Part shown: positions 30,151 to 41,900 of the stretch, piece by piece
How positions within the stretch are numbered: position 1 is the first letter of the stretch
Layout of the letters: the number at the start of each line of letters is the position of its first letter
Origin: Urophycis tenuis
Lineage: Eukaryota > Chordata > Actinopteri > Gadiformes > Phycidae
NCBI GenBank assembly: GCA_036785325.1
Contig: JAXIVH010000021.1
Location: 4,121,751 to 4,185,750 of the forward strand
Direction of reading: 5' to 3'
Length of the DNA: 64,000 nucleotides
Program-made: the position numbers and the translations under genes
The notes under the pieces: model-generated
Seen by the model: the letters and a program-made list of their open reading frames with translations, nothing else
Database searches by the model: none
What the model was told of the DNA's origin: nothing

Positions 30151-30345
30151 GGCGGCAGTAGCTCAGTGGGTAGAGCGGGTCGTCCGCTAACCAGAGGGTC
30201 GGCGGTTCGATTCCCTCCTCCAACTGTCTGCATGTCGTAGTGTCGAGTCAGACACTGAACCCTAACTTGCTCCCCGGACCTGACCACGGCTGCCCACTGC
30301 TCCTATGTAACATAGGATGGGTCAAATGCAGAGAACCGAGCCCCT
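30151..30345 (+). mobile_element. tRNA-derived SINE (family 2)
   Basis: Head GGGGCGGCAGTAGCTCAGTG, B box GGTTCGATTCC, body ending GGTCAAATGCAGAGAACCGA. Same family as 8829-9041. Confidence 0.8.
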
Positions 30346-30359
30346 TCACCCCCTCCCCT

Positions 30360-30650
30360 TGGGGCAGCCGCGGCCTACTGGTTAGGGCTTCAGACTTGTA
30401 ACCGGAGGGTTGCCGGTTCGAACCTCGACCAGTAGGAAAGGCTGAAGTGCCTGTGAGCAAGGCACCTAACCTAACACTGCTGCCCGAGCGCCGCTGTTGG
30501 CAGCTCACTGCCTCGGGATTAGTGTGCTTCACCTCACTGTATGCCTCACCCTCACTGTGTGCTGAGTGTATTTCCACTAATTCATGATTGGGTTAAATGC
30601 AGAGACCAAATTTCCCTCACAGGATCAAAAGAGTAATTCTTCTTCTTCTA
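30360..30650 (+). mobile_element. tRNA-derived SINE (family 1)
   Basis: Head GGGGCAGCCGCGGCCTACTG, B box GGTTCGAACC, tail GATCAAAAGAGTAATTCTTC followed by TTC repeats. It lies directly behind the family 2 SINE, in the same orientation. Confidence 0.85.
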
Positions 30651-31788
30651 GTCATTTCTAAATGCTGATCAATAATTAAACATTTCCCATTTGACATTTG
30701 GGAGACTAGAACAGCCTGGTGTGTAGACAAGGTGTGATGACATATTTGTGATGTGCACAAAGTTGTGAAAATCTTTTTTTTTAAATAATGGATCCTCGAT
30801 GGTTAGCCAATGTCATGTGTCACATATGTAGGTATGTATCATCATCATCATCGCCTTCCACCAAACTTTGGGCATAGGCCACAAACAAGGGTTTAGGTAT
30901 ACACACATGAAAACATAAATGTAGATACATACATACATGTACATACATGTACATACATACATCCATATACATACACATACTGTTGTTATTGTACACTGCT
31001 ATGACATACTAATTACCTACTCACTAGTTGTTCCAAAAAGTAGCTGAGTTAGTAACTGAATTACTCTATAATAAAAGTAACTAGTTACCAGGGAAAGTAA
31101 ATATTTGCCTTACTGTAAATAAAGTTGCTATGGCAAATAATTTGGATTTTTCTGAGCAGTTTTCACAATTACATAATGTACATATTACATGCACGTTCTT
31201 GCCTTTGACCTCAATGAATGTGAAGTAGCGCTTATATCTATCTCAACGTTGAAAATGACAACTTTTCATGAGATTGCTCCAGGCTCGCCCTTTCTGCTAC
31301 TTCATCGAATCTGTTTGATGTGTGTGTGCGTGTGCGTGTGTGTGTGTGGCGCGTGTGCTGGCTTGTGTGTAAAAATACTGGCTCCGATTGGCTACCATGA
31401 AACTTAGCCAATCATAATCGCTTATTTCGTGGTTAAGCCACCCGGTCTCCACTAGCAGTTAGCGTGAATTCATAGTAACGCACCACATTTAACGTTCAGT
31501 AAGGGTAACGTCGTTGTAACGACGGAAACAGTAATTAGTTGGATTACTCCGTTACTGAAAAAATAACAGACACTGGCTATGGTACACTGTGTAATGTAAC
31601 TAAATGAAACAGAGAAGTAAGAACTTACCTCCAACCCTGACACTCCCCAAGCTCTGACTAGTTTGAAAGATGGAGCAGCACGCAGTGAAGAGGAAGTCTC
31701 TGAGTGAACAAAATAGGGCTTGGCCAAAAATGTCAACTGAGTGCTTCCAATTAAGGTAGCGAATGCTGCTTCAGCTGATTGAATCAGC

Positions 31789-31791
<3 letters not shown>

Positions 31792-31864
<73 letters not shown>
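31792..31864. repeat. TC microsatellite
   Basis: Pure TC run of about 70 bp. Confidence 0.95.
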
Positions 31865-31866
<2 letters not shown>

Positions 31867-32000
31867 TCTCATTAGTCTGGAATAGTTTGAACTCTTCTAC
31901 ATGTCCCCATAATGTGCAAATTCCCAATCTGTCTCTTTTATTCTCATTCTCACTTCTCATTGAATACTACATTTGAAATGTTTTTTTTTAGTATTTTGAA

Positions 32001-32001
<1 letters not shown>

Positions 32002-32089
<88 letters not shown>
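32002..32089. repeat. CA microsatellite
   Basis: Pure AC run of about 88 bp. Confidence 0.95.
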
Positions 32090-32093
<4 letters not shown>

Positions 32094-32539
32094 GTAGTAG
32101 TCAATTTGGTTAGTTATCTTTACTTTCACATATGCACAAACTTCTTCTTTTGCATAATGTTGACCTTCCCATCAAGACATTTCACAACAATCATTTGACA
32201 TGAACTTTAACCTTATCTTTGAACTTTTGTTGTTTTATTTTTATACTTTAACATATTTGCACTTGTAGTAGGTGCAGTTGAGTTGGGTTAGGTGAGGTGT
32301 CTCTTTCGGTCTTTAATAGCCAGAGCCAGTGGCTTACCATTTTTTTGTAATTATTATTGTTGTTATTATTATCATTATTATATTCACTTTAATTTAAAAA
32401 TCGTTTTGATGTTGAAATCTGTTTAATTTTGTTTGTTTTCTCGTTGAATGTGCCTATGAAACACAACTGTGACGATTAAACTAAATTAGTGACATAGTGA
32501 CGTAACCAGACTCTCTTAACCCGGATGCAGTATGCTGAT

Positions 32540-32635
32540 GTTCAACTGTTTGTTTCCGGGGTTTTGCTGCTGACCTACCCCGGCGTGAGGGAGCAGTATC
32601 TTCTAAGGGCAAACCCATGGTCTAGTTTCCAAAAC
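32540..32635 (+). other. candidate 5' noncoding exon of mief1
   Basis: A GC-richer stretch ends in a consensus donor (AAAAC|GTAAGT at 32635/32636), upstream of the acceptor at 33240. No ORF is present. The 5' limit is a guess; the region would also contain the promoter. Confidence 0.35.
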
Positions 32636-33094
32636 GTAAGTTAAATAACATTTATAGGCAATGTAAACGTGTTTGATAATGCGTTCCCCCACCTTCTCGT
32701 CTTATAACCTTCAAGTGTTGTCGTGTCTATGCTTATGACAAGGATAGCTTGCATGCTAGGCTTATAAGCTAGTGATGTGTGACTTTCCATTGAGCGAGCC
32801 ATTATCTCAAGATAGTAGAAGCGTGGCCTATCGTTTAAGCCTTGCCTCACTTTATCTCTCCAGTGGTTATCACAGTGGTACACGTGTAGGCGGGGGAATT
32901 AGACTGAAGCTAGTGCTAGCTACATCATGCAGCTTGTTGCTGTGTGTTCATTAGCTTAGCCGAAGCTTATCTGCAAAGGTGACGTCGTCTCTGACGAGTT
33001 TTCGTCTATCCCGTGATCTCATTGTGATTACATGTAGTGGGTTGCTGATGGCTATGCATAAAACAGACCAGCCGCAAACGCTTCACGATTGAAC

Positions 33095-33160
33095 CAGATA
33101 GATTGGATGACTTTATTGATCCCCCCCCATGGGGTAAATTCACAGTTACACCTTTTAACA
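33095..33160. mobile_element. LINE tail fragment
   Basis: Contains actttattgatcccccccca followed by GGGGTAAATTCACAGTT, a degenerate form of the Rex1/L2-like 3' tail. It lies just upstream of the mief1 uORF exon. Confidence 0.5.
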
Positions 33161-33291
33161 TCAACATTGTTTTGGCATAGGTTACAAAGTCTTTCTGCGC
33201 TGCACCTGCCTGCACCTGCATCCGTCCGTTTTCTGCCCCCAGCGCAGCGTCAGACAAGGTGTCCCCCTCGCCGCTACATGCTTGCTCCCTG

Positions 33292-33504
33292 ATGGGCGGC
33301 TGGTCTCGCAGTGCGGTGCTGCAGCTGTACCGCACGCTGCTCCGGGCGGGGCGCCACCTGCAGTACACCGACCGCGACTACTACCGGCGCGCCGTGTGCC
33401 GCGAGTTCCGCCGCTGCCAGACCCTCACGGCGCCGGGGGACAAGGAGGACGCGCTGAGGCGGGGCCAGTTCTTCCTCAGCAGCCGATTGGGTGGACTGAT
33501 GTAG
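33292..33504 (+). CDS. mief1 uORF: MIEF1 upstream-ORF microprotein (LYR motif)
   Basis: A 70-codon ORF lies in the exon that starts after the CCCCCAG acceptor at 33240 and probably ends at the GT donor at 33561. It encodes MGGWSRSAVLQLYRTLLRAG and ends SRLGGLM. This matches the human AltMIEF1 / MIEF1 microprotein in length (70 residues), the L-Y-R motif at positions 12-14, the TDRD segment, the REFRR segment and a C-terminal FLxxxLGxxM/I. The family protein is mitochondrial, acts in the matrix and assists mitoribosome assembly through the acyl carrier protein partner. It is translated from the same mRNA as mief1, upstream of its start. The frame is short, but the match makes it very likely real. 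Confidence 0.85.
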   Translation: MGGWSRSAVLQLYRTLLRAGRHLQYTDRDYYRRAVCREFRRCQTLTAPGDKEDALRRGQFFLSSRLGGLM

Positions 33505-33740
33505 TGGGCGGGGCTTTGAGGTCATCTGCAAGTGCGACACGCGGGCTGCGGATCTCTCAGGTGGGTTCGGCGCGCCGCAACTCGTTTCACCGGGACGTCC
33601 GTGTGCGTATTCACGGACGTGTCCCCTTCGGGGGTCCCTGCTACTCCTCCCTCCTGTCCAAGCGAGCATGTGAGCGCACGTTCCTCCCCACCGGCTAATG
33701 TCGCCTCTCCTGCGCGGTGTCGTGTCGGCTTCCCCCTAGG

Positions 33741-36020
33741 ATGGCGGGGGTGAACCGAGACCAGAAGGGGAAGAAGGACGACACCGGCCTGGGCACAGCC
33801 GTCGACTTCCTGCTGTCCAACGCCAAGCTGGTGCTCGGGGTCGGGGGGGCAGCCATGTTGGGCATCGCCACGCTCGCCGTCAAAAGAGTAAGTCTAGTGG
33901 GGGGGGGCAACGTGAGGGGGGCGTCACGCCGGCCCTGAGTGCCGCGCCGTGCTTGGAGGTCCCTCCCCCCCCCGCCTCCGTCTGTTGTTGCCGTCTTGCA
34001 AGATGGCGTGACGGGCGTGGCATGACCGTCGCGCTCCCCGTCGGCGCGCCCTTTGGCCCCAGCTGAGACGGACGCCGTTTTTGTTGTATTGGATTGGATT
34101 GGATACGCGCCTGCATCCCTGACGACGGCCTGCTTCTGCCCGCAGATGTACGACCGGACCTTGAGCGCGCCCACCAGTCCCACTAAGATGGAGCAGGCGG
34201 GCCGGAGGAGCTGGGAGGAGCCCAGCTGGATGGGCTCCTCGCCCCGGGTGCTGAACCCGGACATGAGGGCCACCGTCAGCAGGTCGCTGCAGTCCCTGCC
34301 CACCTCCGCACACTGCTTTGAGCCAGGTGGGAGCCATTTTCTGTTCGAGACTGTACACAGTGCAATTAACAACAGTTCTGAAAGGTGCGTGGCCCAGGGA
34401 CGGTGTAGCATTACTAACTCTCTGCGTTTCCATCCTTCATGCTCGTCTTTTCAAAACCGCCGCAAGACGGGATAATCCCACTCTTGTTGCGCTTCCTCTA
34501 CTGTGGGTGTCGACTCTATGTAGACTCATAACATTGTAGCTAGCTAGTAGCCAGTATTGTTATGTCCTAGAACCCATTTTAATACTAGTCTTTCTTTCCA
34601 GCAATCAGAACCCCCCCCCCCCTTAGTCCCTAGACTGTAGTCCCAACGCCATTAGTTAACGAGACTCAACATTTGGCTCATCAATAGTCCACCTGCAACC
34701 CAATCCAACTCCTCATCGCTGCCTTCTCACGCCCTCAGACGCCATGCGACGAACCGTGGGTCGGTCCGGCCTGGGCGCCGGGGGCAGCGGCGCCGCCCGC
34801 ACGGACCCGCTCAGGGCCCGGATGCGTCTCTCCCTGCAGGAGCACCTGTGGGAGTTCTACCGGGAGAAGGTGAACATCCCCAAGGAGGAGCAGGCCGCGG
34901 CCAGGCGGGCGGCCCTAGACATCTGCGCCGAGCTCCGCGTGTTCCTGCACGCCAAGCTGCCCGACATGCCGCTGCGTGAGATGTACCTGAGCGGCAGTCT
35001 CTACGATGACCTGCAGGTGTGTGGAAGGGAGCGGGGTCTGGAGGAAGTGAACACGGGGATGAGAGCCTGACTTAAGTCAGCAAGGTGGATCCAACTGAGC
35101 GGTTTATGGAACCAACATGCCAAAAGTGGACGGTGTCTTTTGTGCATGTGGGTTCATGTGCGTGTGGTTCCTCTGGTCAGGTGGTGACGGCAGACCACGC
35201 CCAGCTGATGGTGCCCATGGTCCTGGAGAAGAACCTGTGGTCGTCGGTGCCGGGCGAGGACACCATCATGAACGTGCCGGGCTTCTGGCTGGTCCGCCGG
35301 GAGAACCTGGAGTACTTCCCCCGCGGCAGCAGCTACTGGGACCGCTGCATGGTGGGCGGCTACCTCTCCCCCAAGGCGGTGCTGGAGGTGTTCGACCGGC
35401 TGGTGGCGGGCTCCATCAACTGGCCGGCCATAGGCAGCGTGCTGGACTACGTGATCCGGCCCGCGGTGCCCTCGGAGACGCTCACGCTGGAGGTGCAGTA
35501 CGAGACGGACCGCCGGCTGTACGTGGACTTCCTGCCGCTGCTGGTGATGGAGGACGGCGGCTCGCTGATCGCCAAGCCCCACCGGCTGGCGGCCGAGCGC
35601 CACGAGAACCTGTGGCGGCAGAGCTTCCGCGTGGCGGAGACGGCCCGCCTGCGGGCGCTGGACCAGGAGGACGGGGGCTGCCGGTGCGCCTGCCTGAAGG
35701 TGGCCAAGGCCGCGTGCAAGCTGAACGCCGCGCTGCAGCGGCTCAACGCCAGCCAGCTGACCAACGCCATCCTGCTACTGAGCGAGGCGGAGGGCGACTG
35801 GACGCAGGAGGCGCTGGCCGACCGCTTCCTGCAGCTGCTGCGTGCGCTGGTGGGCCACCTTGAGGCCGGGAGGCTGCCCTGCGCCCTCAACCCCAAGGTC
35901 AACCTGTTCTGTGAGCTGCTGGAGCCCGAGGTGGACGAGCTGGGCTACACGCTGTACTGCGCCCTCTCGGACCCAGAGGTCCTGCTCAGAACTGCCGTGG
36001 CGGAGACCCCACAGAACTGA
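33741..36020 (+). CDS. mief1: mitochondrial elongation factor 1 / MiD51 (Drp1 receptor)
   Basis: This mitochondrial outer-membrane protein recruits Drp1 and controls fission. Four coding exons (33741-33887, 34146-34326, 34739-35016, 35181-36020) join in consistent phase and give 481 residues; the human protein has 463. Residues about 27-48 form the single N-terminal membrane anchor (LVLGVGGAAMLGIATLAV), followed by KRMYDR. A disordered linker with RSWEEPSWMGS comes next. The nucleotidyltransferase-like cytosolic domain contains LREMYLSGSLYDDLQ, the Drp1-binding region, PGEDTIMNVPGF, YFPRGSSYWDR, NWPAIGSVLDYVIRP and ALNPKVNLF, and ends with ELGYTLYCALSDPEVLL. The ATG directly follows the CCCCCTAG acceptor. 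The linker has a Gly/Ala/Arg-rich piece (GLGAGGSGAARTD). MiD51 is preferred over MiD49 because of the uORF and the close sequence match. Confidence 0.95.
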
Positions 36021-36440
36021 GGATCCCCGGGGATGCGGGGCGCCCGCAGGGAGTCGGGTGTGGAGCCAGCGCGCCACAGGGCTGTGTTTTGAACGCTGCG
36101 CCTGCTGAAAAAGACGGCCGGCATGGCATGGTGGCGGTGGTGGCGGCGGCGTGTGCGAGATGAACCAGTGTCAACTTTGTACTTTTCTATTCACATTAGT
36201 GTTGTGAATCGTGGTGCACACCGCCCGTCTCGTGTCCGTGTAGCCCAAAGCGTTATTTTGCGTCTCCAGATATGAGGCGTGCGCGTTAGAGAACACCCAT
36301 CCAAAAAAAAAAGACATGTAACCGCCGCATAACCTCAGATCAAAAAGATTAATCCAGGCAGAAAGAAGTGCTCATAAAGGCCACTAGCATACTGCCTGAC
36401 AGGAAGATGCCTTGTTCCCGATATACTGCCCCCTCCCCTT

Positions 36441-36443
<3 letters not shown>

Positions 36444-36517
<74 letters not shown>
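36444..36517. repeat. CA microsatellite
   Basis: Pure CA run of about 74 bp in the presumed mief1 3' UTR. Confidence 0.95.
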
Positions 36518-36519
<2 letters not shown>

Positions 36520-36689
36520 CCCTCTGCGTTAAATGTCCCACTGGGCCCTGCAGGTGATGCGCGGCTGAGCTGGGTCTGTCTGAGGAGATGCGTGGTCTTG
36601 TGGTTCCCACTGTGTCTCACCAGGGGATGGACTTGTGGAGCCGAGCGTGTGTGCCTGCGTGCGTTTTAATTATGCCGGACCTGAAAGTA

Positions 36690-36695
36690 AATAAA
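36690..36695 (+). terminator. poly(A) signal, mief1 (proximal)
   Basis: AATAAA, 670 bp after the mief1 stop codon. Confidence 0.5.
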
Positions 36696-38463
36696 TTGTT
36701 CAGCCTGAAGGAGTTGATGTTCTTGAGAGACCGCATGGCCGCCCATGTCGCATGAACCCCAGCGGTGGACGGTTCTCACGTGGTATAAATGTGCTTTGAT
36801 GTGTACCGTCTGCTGGTTAATAGGCCAAACGAGGAAGATCTACCAAAGTGATTGCATTGAAGCCGTCAGAAGATCGCTGGGTGTGAGCTGTTTGCATGAA
36901 TCCCAACTCCAGGAAGGTGGATGTGTCACAAGAGTAACATTTGCCGGTCCTATCCATTTCATTTGTTCAATCAAAATGTGTGTTATTTGTTCACCTACAG
37001 ATACTATGTGCAAATATTTAAATGGTGCTCCTGGATGCTTCAGCACAGTAGACAAGATCTTGGGAGTTCTGTGTGGCTGTCGCACGGTAGAAGGTCTGTT
37101 GACTTTTTTTTTTTTTTACGAAACGCCACATTTTTTTCCTTCAGCAAATGTGTCCTTTTGTCAAACCGGAGGTGAGATAGGATTCAACAGTGCCAAGTTA
37201 GCCAACCAATGAAACCTGAGAGATTAACTTTGCACGGTCAGACCAGGTGGCCACTGCTGCCCCAAACACACACGCTTGTTTCTCTTGGTCCAACCATTTA
37301 TTAAACATTTTTTCTACAAATAGAAGTTGACGTGTCCCTTGTCGAGCAAAGCCATTATTTGAAGGTTTATCCATGCATGTGATTTATGACATGTAGGGCC
37401 GACCGATGACCAGGGAGTCAGCCGCGGATCCTTTGGTGATTCCAACTTAGAAACGTGGTTGTGTTTCTAAGACGCTCTTAAGCTCCTGCGTTCTGTCCTG
37501 GTGACTTCAGGGACTGTTGCCAGGCTGGTCCCAGACCAGAGGCGATGTCAGCTGACTGGGGAATCAGATAATAGTTGTGCTGATGGCTAAATCCGTACCT
37601 GTAATGTGATGGATCACATGACAACAAAGGACTGTTTTGGTGGCTTACTGGCTTACTGCTCCTAGCACTCAGGGATTCACTTCTCGATAATGTTCCTATT
37701 AGTTGTGCTCTCCCTTCAGTCAGGGGCCTGGCAATGTAGTCAGAGCTTTCCCATACAGCTGGCAGCCATCAGCAGCTTCCTTAGGACTGGCATGAGTAAG
37801 AGCTGCCTTTTCTTGCCCATGTTGTGTGTGAATGGCTTCAGTCCCACACAAGCTGAACCATCACACACACTGCACATGTTGAGTTCCACCAATTGACGGC
37901 AAATGGAGGAGAGGCAAAATCTGGGGCAGGCCCAATGTTTATTTATTCATGGCCATTTTTTTTTTTAAGATTAATTTCAAGTCGTACCTTCAAGTTTGTG
38001 CATTATGAGGTGGAATAAGATAGATGGAAAAATATACACTTTAATGTTGAAGCAGGGTTGTATTTTTGTACTGTATATTTAGAGAAGTGTCTGCAATACT
38101 AGTCTGGTGAAAAATGCAGTGTGCTCATTTGAAGAAGCTTGGTTCTGGATGTGGGGGCAGAGGATGTATTCATGTGTCTCAAGTCTTCCTTTGCGGTCGA
38201 TTTCCCGTTTTGGGTGTCATAGCGGCAAGACAAGCCGTGCCACATGATTCTGCAACAGGATTGCTGGGTTGTCAGTCTGGACTCTCCTTGCATGTCTTTT
38301 AAATGGCAGTGTTTCTGCAGCCACGGAAGAGATCGTACAGCACTTTCTATTCAATAAATCAATCATGACGGCGTGTTTGTTTAAAAAAAAATATATATAC
38401 AGTATATGCTTATTCCTCACCAGAATACAAGCTATCCTTGGGGAGCAAAGTAATTACATTCAC

Positions 38464-38469
38464 AATAAA
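38464..38469 (+). terminator. poly(A) signal, mief1 (distal candidate)
   Basis: AATAAA about 2.4 kb after the mief1 stop, only 14 bp from the opposite-strand signal of ctsd. Confidence 0.35.
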
Positions 38470-38482
38470 GTTATTTAAATGT

Positions 38483-38488
38483 TTTATT
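38483..38488 (-). terminator. poly(A) signal, ctsd
   Basis: Minus-strand AATAAA, about 440 bp below the ctsd stop codon. Confidence 0.5.
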
Positions 38489-38925
38489 CACTGGTTATTG
38501 CTCATAGTGGAAATGTATACACAAACTGCACACAATTTAAAAAAAGTGAAAAAAGGTGTGAAATAAAATAGCATTAAATTGCTTCTACTTCAATACAAAA
38601 ATTGCATAGCTTTGGGCAAGTTATACCGTACAGCACTCAAAATATATATATATAAATGCATCAAAACAGTGTCAGGATCTCAGTCCCTTTTGATATTTGA
38701 TGACGTGAATCTGATTTAAATGACCGCTTTCCTGCTGGCTTGGTAGAAATCAATATCTCATGTGCACACACACACACACACACACCTGTCAGCTGTGTGG
38801 TAGGCTGCCCCCCCCCCCCCCCCCCCCCCCCTGCGTGAAAGCTACACACACGCTGCACCTGATGTTCAGGTTGATTGACACGATCACATCTTAAGGCCCC
38901 CCCTGGTCCACAGCAGGGGGCGGGG

Positions 38926-41900
38926 CTACTTGGCGGGGGCAAACCCCACGCGGTCGGCGGCCCGGTCGAACACGGTGTAGAACTTCCCGATGAACACGTC
39001 CCCTAGGATCCACAGGGGGCCGGCCGGAGGGGGGATGTCCATGGCCATGAAGCCCGACAGGCAGATCGACGTGCCCATCTGGGACTCCTGCAGGGGGGGG
39101 GGGAACCAGAACCAAGGATTCACCTGTTCACAAACTTACCAAGCTCTCAGGTTAAGACCAGGTCCAGTGATGACGCCAGATCCCTAACACCTTCAACACT
39201 AAAAAGGGATTGTCCAAGGCTTCCACAGTGCTCTCGACAAACTGCTGTTTATTCCCCACTATAAAGCATCAACATACCTTCAGGATGTAGTCCTCGCCCG
39301 TCAGGTTAAACTGCTTTCCTCCGATGCTGAGGGAGATGACGGGCAGAGTGGGGATCTTCTTGCAGTCGATCATGTACTGGATGAAGAACATGAACACCCG
39401 GAGAGTGAGGGGAGTGAGCGATCACCCCCCAAAAGACCCCGACGTGTGCCGGGCTTTACAATCACGGACGGAGCGAATAGCTGGTGGCACCAAGATAAAA
39501 TCACTCCAACACGTTTCTTACAATATCATGAGTTGTTCAATCGTATTGATTTTAATGACACATGCATGCTTCCCCTTTCTCTAAAAAAAAGGCCCATTTC
39601 CATTACACTAAAGAAAAATGGGTCTAGAGTACTACAGACGACAGTGCTTTGTCATCTCGGCACGGGGGGGGGGAATGAGCTCACCTCTCCCATGATCAGC
39701 GGCAGAGCTCCGATGGCCTTGTGCAGCGCCCGCACCTCCTCCCGCGGCCCCACCATCAGGGACGTGCCCGTGTCCACGATCGCCTGGCAGCCGCCGCTGC
39801 ACAGGCACAGTGTGCTGCCCACCGCCACGCTGCGGGGGACACGAGGCGGCGCGGCCGAGCACGTTAGCGACCGGCTACGTCAGCGTACGGCTACGTTAGC
39901 GTACGGCTACGTTTGCGTCGGCGCCGAGGTCACGTCACACTGCGTGTCACACTGCGCGCCGCATTTAGCCGTAGCGATTCTGCACGGACGCGCGCGCGCG
40001 CGACTGTAGCGCACCCCCCCTCACATTATTTTCTCCATTCACTGCACCCGTTATCGATGAGCTAATTAGCCCTAGAGGTCAAAAACACGATTTGCGAGGA
40101 ACATGCAACCCAGTCATGCCCAGTCATCGTCGCGCTTCCTGGGCTGCACAAAACGGGAGGAGAGGAAGGCGCTCACCTGTCCACCTGGATCTGCCAGTAG
40201 GCCTTGCGCGTGACGTTGACGTAGTGCAGCTCCCCGCTGTAGAGCGCCGGGTCGCTGCCTCCCAGCATCAGCTCGCCGCCGACGGCAGCAGACGGGTCCC
40301 TGAGGGATGGAGATTACGCTTCGCGAGGTCATCGAACAAAACAATGGCTTAGATCACATCAAAAGTGTGACCACTAACCAGACTTGTGAGACTTGAATAT
40401 TACTTTTTACTGTATTGTTATATCCTGTCTGGGTCTGGTATGTACTGTGCTGTGTGTGTGTGTTCTCTTCTCTAATTTCTATTTTATCTATTATTCGTTG
40501 TCTTTAATATTTGTATTTCCTTTTATTATTTTCAGGGACTACGGATGCAAACTAGCAGCTTTGCTATAATCCGGCATATTTGCAGAAATGTATTTGATGC
40601 TCATTAATGTGCATTGTCCCTATCCAAATAAACTGAAATTGAAATTGAACCTCACCACGGCGCGGCAAAGTGCCCCAAATGGCCGCCGTTGTGTATGAGG
40701 AAGTGGTATATTGTGGTGTGACTTGGGGACACTTTTTTGTTTTGTTTTTGTTTCTGTCTAAAGTTATGCAATGTAATGAATATTACTTTACAGCAATTTA
40801 AGGTTGCTACATGTGAACCCTGCACAGTGATTCACTGTAATCCTGACACATAAAAGCCAGCGAGACAAACCCAAAACAAAGTCAGTGGTTCTGTAAACTG
40901 TTTCACTCTCGGTCACATGTCAATAAGTCTCAGTCAGAGTAAATAAGTCACAATTTGAAAAACAACTTCCTTCCTTGTGTGGGTGCAACTTTTCTTCTGC
41001 AACAACTGTGGTGAAACAGTTTGAACATAGGTGACAGTGGGTGCGTGGGTGAGTGCGTGGGTGGGTGCGCTAGCCCCCGTCCTTGCCTGCTGATGTAGAA
41101 GGAGAAGACGTTCTGGGGCAGCAGCCGGGCGGCCATGGCCGTGTCAAACACCGGCGTGACGCCTGCCACCGAGATGCCGGGGTAGGCCATGCCCAGCACC
41201 CCGTCGAAGCGGGCCACCGCAAACGTGATGCCGGGCTGCTTGACCGCCTCCCCGAACTGCTGCTGGGGGATGGGCAGACCGGCCACCTGGTGGGAGGGGG
41301 GGGGGATTCAGAACAGCACGGGTAGGACACGGGTCCATTGTGTGGACGAGGGAAGCGTCGCGTGGGGATGGAGAGACAATGGCAATCTGAAATGTTTCAT
41401 TTCAAAGGACAGGGCTGGTATGGAGACAATGTAAGGGGAGTGGAGGGGCAGGGCGGTCGGCTGTGAATGGGAATCCTGTTCACCCGGCTACTGGATAAGT
41501 GGAGGCCGAACGTTGCCCATTGGAGTTGACCACGAGGGGGGATGCTGCTGAACAATGGTCTTGTGACACACTGAATTTCTGCTTTGTGGCTGGCGGAGGT
41601 TTGTGACTGCGAGTGTGTGTGTGTATGCGTCATGACGACCGCGTGTACCGTCTTCTGTCTGTGCACGTCATGACCATGGCGTGTGTCTCGTGTCTGCACA
41701 TGTGTCATGGTGTGTGTGTGTACGTGTGTGTGTGTATGTGTGTGTGTACGTGTGTGTGTGTATGTGTGTGTGTACGTGTGTGTGTGTATGTGTGTGTGTA
41801 CGTGTGTGTGTGTGTGTGTGTGTGACTCACAGAGACCGTGTCGCCACTGATGAAGCCAGAAAGGCTGCCTCGGCCGTACTGGATGGAGAACTTGGTTCCG

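Larger units (their letters stand above)
30651..32500. other. intergenic; no gene seen
   Basis: AT-rich sequence with a few short repeats (ATC and ACAT runs near 30838-30960). Two microsatellites are listed separately. No exon could be supported. Confidence 0.5.
36021..38463 (+). other. probable mief1 3' UTR and downstream sequence
   Basis: No exon is seen on either strand. Two plus-strand AATAAA signals could end mief1 (36690 and 38464), so the 3' UTR is about 0.7 or 2.4 kb. It contains the CA repeat at 36444-36517. Confidence 0.45.

Noticed and set aside
35117..35863. 248-codon Gly/Ala-rich ORF overlapping mief1 exon 4
   Set aside because: Shadow frame of GC-rich mief1 coding sequence.
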